Source: Muribaculaceae bacterium
GTDB taxonomy: Bacteria > Bacteroidota > Bacteroidia > Bacteroidales > Muribaculaceae
NCBI GenBank assembly: GCA_022510425.1
Contig: JAFLTO010000013.1
Coordinates: 1-64,000, forward strand
Length of the DNA stretch: 64,000 nucleotides
Direction: 5' to 3'
Positions 61,517 through 64,000 of this stretch are shown here, piece by piece; within the stretch, counting starts at the first letter, position 1, and each line of letters opens with the position of its first letter. The notes below the pieces were generated by a model. The model saw only the letters and a program-made list of their open reading frames with translations. It did no database searches and was not told the origin of the DNA. Both the position numbers and the translations under genes were made by a program.

Positions 61517-61948
61517 ATGAGTATTAAAGTAAAACACACTATCTGTTTTTTGGCAGTTATTTTCACACTGCTTTCAGTGAATCCACTGTTTGCATCGGAG
61601 ATAGTAGACAATATTGATGAGGAAGAGGAAATATTTGATACAGTTGAAGAACCGGCTCAATTCCCCGGAGGGCAAAATGCCTTAAATAGATGGATTAGTG
61701 ACAATTTACAATATCCTGAATCTGCCAAAAAGAATGATATACAAGGAAGAGTAATTGTTAAGTTTGTGGTAGAAAAGGATGGTAGCAATACTAGTGCAGA
61801 AATTGATAGAAGTGTAGATAAAGACTTGGATCAAGAAGCATTGAGAATTGTTTCAATAATGCCTAAATGGAAACCAGCGACAATTTGGGGGGAACCAGTA
61901 AGATCATATTATAAACTCACAGTAACCTTCAGAAATACAAATAATTGA
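61517..61948 (+). CDS. TonB C-terminal domain protein
   Basis: A 143-residue protein with a signal peptide (about 1-26, ending LFA), an acidic linker, and a complete TonB C-terminal domain: AQFPGGQNALNRWISDNLQYP (split, about 47-67), GRVIVKFVVEKDGSNTSAEI and DQEALRIVSIMPKWKPATIWG. Unlike a working TonB it has no transmembrane anchor with the ExbB-contact motif and only a short linker, so it probably cannot span the periplasm; such short forms are frequent in Bacteroidetes. Its partner is unknown. A terminator follows at 61996-62040. Confidence 0.85.
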   Translation: MSIKVKHTICFLAVIFTLLSVNPLFASEIVDNIDEEEEIFDTVEEPAQFPGGQNALNRWISDNLQYPESAKKNDIQGRVIVKFVVEKDGSNTSAEIDRSVDKDLDQEALRIVSIMPKWKPATIWGEPVRSYYKLTVTFRNTNN

Positions 61949-61995
61949 GAATTAAAAGAACATTTTAATGCTTTCGGCTACATGCTCAGATATAT

Positions 61996-62040
61996 AGGCG
62001 GAACCCTCCGACACGTTGTGTTCGGAGGGCTCGGCCTTTT
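61996..62040 (+). terminator. Terminator after the TonB-C gene
   Basis: CCCTCCGA (62004-62011) pairs perfectly with TCGGAGGG (62022-62029), extended by AGGC/GCCT-type outer pairing, followed by TTTTT. Confidence 0.8.
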
Positions 62041-62044
62041 TCTG

Positions 62045-62069
62045 TTGCTTTATATTTTGTATAAAGCAA
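62045..62069. repeat. Perfect 9-bp inverted repeat
   Basis: TTGCTTTAT (62045-62053) pairs with ATAAAGCAA (62061-62069), loop of 7. It lies just after the end of the leftward HigA-like gene and may be its terminator. Confidence 0.55.
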
Positions 62070-62097
62070 TATGGAGTTAAGATGAAGAAAATTGTGT

Positions 62098-62445
62098 CTA
62101 AAAAGCAGCCACTATTTTTCTAACCTTTTTCAGTCGAGACATGAAATCAGGGTTACTTTTGGCTATTTGTTTATTGTAGTCGGATTGAAATCGTAGCCAA
62201 AAATCCGCATCTATATCCAAAGCTGCTTCAAACAATAATGCGTATTCCGTGGTAATGGCCCGTTTCCCATTTATAACTGCGTTTAAAACAGATGCCGGAA
62301 TACCGGTCTCTTGAGCCAGTTGTTTTTGGGTAACCCCTCTTGCTTCAAGTTCATCCTTTATTATTTCTCCGGGATGTATTGCATAACTTGATGTCAAGTT
62401 ATTAGCTATCATATTATCAGGAATACCTTCTATATGGACTTTCAT
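62098..62445 (-). CDS. HigA-like XRE antitoxin/regulator without HigB
   Basis: A 115-residue DNA-binding protein of the HigA/VapI addiction-module family. The hallmark HPGEIIKDELEARGVTQKQLAQ (about 24-45) opens a five-helix XRE domain with recognition helix around GIPASVLNAVINGKRAIT; DIDADFWLRFQSDY follows as in HigA. The usual higB toxin gene just upstream is missing; instead the gene lies 22 bp after the hepT-like gene in the same direction. It may have been captured as a repressor of the MntA/HepT operon or be a remnant. A further role in autoregulation is plausible but unproven. Confidence 0.85.
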   Translation of the reverse strand: MKVHIEGIPDNMIANNLTSSYAIHPGEIIKDELEARGVTQKQLAQETGIPASVLNAVINGKRAITTEYALLFEAALDIDADFWLRFQSDYNKQIAKSNPDFMSRLKKVRKIVAAF

Positions 62446-62467
62446 AATCTAAGAAATATTATTTTAG

Positions 62468-62968
62468 TTATAAATCATTGATTTCTTCTTCTCTTAATCC
62501 GGTATATCTTGAAATCTGTTTGGTAGTCAATCCATCTTTTTTCATTCGAGATGCAGTTTGTATCAAACTTTTATGAACTGCACTCTCATAAATGGCTTTT
62601 TCATTTCTATCCCATTCCTCCCAATCAGTATTTCGTAAATGCTTTTCTATTTGTACTTTTAAGGGTTCTAAATCATAGTGAATGACATTCCAAACTTGAT
62701 CTAAATCTATTTGATAATAATCGTGCACTAAGACATGTCTCATTTTTGAAATTGCATCCCAAGGCACTTCTGGATATTTTGTTTTATAAGCAGATGTTAG
62801 TTTATATGAAGCCTCACCAATTATCTCAATATTTTTAACGATTCCAAAAAAAATAAGGCTGTCGGTTACCAAATCTTCTTTTGATTTACCTTCAGCATAA
62901 TTGAGTATCCTTTTTATTGATTCAAGGATATGATAAAGTCTTTCCTTATCTCTAACAACTTCTCTCAT
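62468..62968 (-). CDS. HepT-like HEPN ribonuclease toxin with C-terminal extension
   Basis: A 166-residue protein of the HepT (DUF86) HEPN family. The RX4HXY motif is Arg77-His82-Tyr84 in MRHVLVHDYYQI; these are the RNA-cleaving Arg and His and the Tyr that is AMPylated by the MntA partner. The core ends near residue 115. The remaining 50 residues, including SRMKKDGLTTKQISRYTGLREEEINDL in two parts, resemble the short helical tail found at the end of Rpn/PD-(D/E)XK-type proteins and are unusual for HepT. The start overlaps the mntA-like gene by 17 bp, the normal antitoxin-toxin coupling. Confidence 0.87.
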   Translation of the reverse strand: MREVVRDKERLYHILESIKRILNYAEGKSKEDLVTDSLIFFGIVKNIEIIGEASYKLTSAYKTKYPEVPWDAISKMRHVLVHDYYQIDLDQVWNVIHYDLEPLKVQIEKHLRNTDWEEWDRNEKAIYESAVHKSLIQTASRMKKDGLTTKQISRYTGLREEEINDL

Positions 62969-63251
62969 AAATCAATTTAAGATCATCCATTACATGTTCT
63001 TTGATATTCGGATGAAGCAATTTCATTTGCACCAAGTCAACCGGTTTGTCAAGCAGTTTTTCCAAATCGCAAATAATTGCTGCATGTTTTAACAGACTTA
63101 TACCTTCGGGTTCATACTCTACGAGAACATCCACATCGCTTAATGGGGATTCTTCTCCGCGAGCATAAGAACCAAAGATCCATGCCTTCAGAATTGGTTG
63201 GGTCTTAAAATAATCTGCTATTATTTGCTGTATTTCTATAATAGTCATCAT
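62952..63251 (-). CDS. MntA-like minimal nucleotidyltransferase antitoxin
   Basis: A 99-residue minimal nucleotidyltransferase. The signature GSX10DXD appears as FGSYARGEESPLSDVDVLV, with Gly27-Ser28 and Asp39/Asp41, and KPVDLVQ supplies the third acidic residue region. Such proteins neutralise HepT by attaching AMP units to its tyrosine. The start is placed at the ATG at 63251; the open frame begins at a TTG at 63257 that lies inside the -7 element (63255-63262), so it cannot be transcribed, and the next ATG at 63248 is an alternative. The message would be essentially leaderless. Confidence 0.88.
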   Translation of the reverse strand: MMTIIEIQQIIADYFKTQPILKAWIFGSYARGEESPLSDVDVLVEYEPEGISLLKHAAIICDLEKLLDKPVDLVQMKLLHPNIKEHVMDDLKLIYERSC

Positions 63252-63254
63252 TCG

Positions 63255-63262
63255 CAAATTTA
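63255..63262 (-). promoter_or_regulatory. -7 element of the mntA-hepT-higA operon
   Basis: The minus strand reads TAAATTTG, matching TAnnTTTG, only 3 bp before the ATG at 63251; transcription would start at or within the first codons. Confidence 0.55.
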
Positions 63263-63350
63263 AAAAAATTTATATCAATCCGCAAATGTGATAATTTTAT
63301 ATTAAGAGGAATGTGTAAATAAGCACAGCTGAATCAAAGATGAAAAATTT

Positions 63351-64000
63351 TTAAGACAATATAGTATCAAATTCTTTATTTAGTTTTTCGATTTCGGAAT
63401 CCAGTATTAGTTTTAATTGAAGGGTTAAATCTTCTCCATCTATATTTTTGGGAAAAGCTTCATATATTGCTTGGATTTTATGCCAATAATTGAGTCTTAT
63501 GGTCGACATTTCAAAATAGTTATTAGCTTTTTTAAGAGAATCCAGAGAGATCTTAGTGGCTTTGTCTATTTGAATAGAAAAAGAACTTAGAAGATCTTTT
63601 TTCTTTCGTTCATGTTCTCTGGCCGCTTGTAGGGATAATGTTATTGAATCTTTAAGTGTTTCATACTTCTCTTTTAAATCGAGATATGATTTTTCTTGGC
63701 GATTTATTTCTCCAGTTTGAAAGGCTATTTCTGCCTTTAAATTGTCTCGCTCTATCTTTTCATTTTCCCATTCCTTAACAATCAAAATAATAAGAAAAGA
63801 AAGCGATAAAACAATAAATAAAAATATAGGCAGTAACCACCTCAAATATAATTTATTCCATTCCTTTTTTAAATCTTCAACGTTTTGAAATCTTTTATCT
63901 GGATTTTGTCTTAAACATTTTTTTGATATCGTAGAATATTTATCTCCAAATAGGATTTTGAAAATTATTCCTAAAGAATAAATATCCGACCTGATGTCAG
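63351..64000 (-). CDS. Membrane-anchored Ser/Thr protein kinase, C-terminal part (runs off window)
   Basis: The frame is open from 63351 to the right edge, so the 5' end lies outside. The first visible residues are the end of an eukaryotic-like kinase domain: DIRSDIYSLGIIFKIL (subdomain IX with the conserved Asp) and then ISKKCLRQNPDKRFQNVEDL (subdomain XI with the conserved Arg). Only about 15 residues separate them, so the C-lobe is unusually compact. Next come WNKLYLRW, a membrane helix (LLPIFLFIVLSLSFLIILIV) and a 145-residue coiled-coil-rich region outside the membrane. The visible part is 216 residues. The order kinase-helix-external domain suggests a receptor-type kinase; the sensing part has no recognised family. 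Opposite to the P-loop/secreted gene group. Confidence 0.75.
   Translation of the reverse strand, partial: DIRSDIYSLGIIFKILFGDKYSTISKKCLRQNPDKRFQNVEDLKKEWNKLYLRWLLPIFLFIVLSLSFLIILIVKEWENEKIERDNLKAEIAFQTGEINRQEKSYLDLKEKYETLKDSITLSLQAAREHERKKKDLLSSFSIQIDKATKISLDSLKKANNYFEMSTIRLNYWHKIQAIYEAFPKNIDGEDLTLQLKLILDSEIEKLNKEFDTILS

Overview
The window reads as a chromosomal segment of a Bacteroidales bacterium, probably a gut commensal. Evidence: many start sites are preceded by the Bacteroidetes -7 element TAnnTTTG (twice with a TTTG box 19 bp upstream); there is a one-protein hybrid two-component sensor beside a fructan locus; and there are the Bacteroidetes-type par/DUF5683/MltD gene string, DUF4294, PCMD and WbqC proteins and an NfnAB pair. 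A Muribaculaceae-like source is possible but cannot be fixed from gene content alone. No rRNA, insertion sequence, prophage or CRISPR array was seen. About 50 protein genes and 3 tRNAs are supported.

Layout. 0.1-6.3 kb: a MATE exporter, then parA-parB-DUF5683-lytic transglycosylase, meeting a SlyD-type isomerase head-on. 6.5-14.8 kb: a second MATE exporter and a compact fructan locus (hybrid sensor, divergent control region, GH32 fructanase, sugar permease, fructokinase) with no SusC/SusD pair. 14.8-21.8 kb: leftward operon of a small unknown protein, nadB, a C-terminal processing protease and mfd. 21.9-25.9 kb: rightward nfnA-nfnB-ksgA and a 2-hydroxyacid dehydrogenase. 26.0-26.4 kb: tRNA-Ser(GCT) and two identical tRNA-Val(TAC) genes with a terminator.

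26.4-32.5 kb: a lipid A-type acyltransferase, then five sugar-transfer genes including two Stealth-family sugar-phosphate transferases. 32.6-38.8 kb: rnpA, yidD, a TatD-like hydrolase, a PCMD protein, dapB, an enlarged signal peptidase I, a WbqC protein and a DUF4294 protein. 38.9-44.6 kb: leftward RND efflux operon (adaptor, pump, outer-membrane channel). 44.7-48.3 kb: a sirtuin and a four-subunit ferredoxin-dependent 2-oxoacid oxidoreductase. 48.3-58.1 kb: S66 carboxypeptidase, radical SAM protein, beta-helix lipoprotein, lpxB, GH31 glucosidase, saccharopine dehydrogenase-like enzyme, small lipoprotein and a TrmH-type RNA methyltransferase.

58.1-64.0 kb is different: AT-rich and accessory in character. 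It holds a 618-bp stretch that looks like a stand-alone structured RNA with its own promoter and terminator, an unknown P-loop protein, a 666-residue secreted protein, a TonB-C-domain protein, an MntA/HepT toxin-antitoxin pair followed by a lone HigA-like regulator, and, at the right edge, the C-terminal part of a membrane-anchored Ser/Thr protein kinase whose kinase domain runs off the window. This is the region most likely to hold something undescribed.
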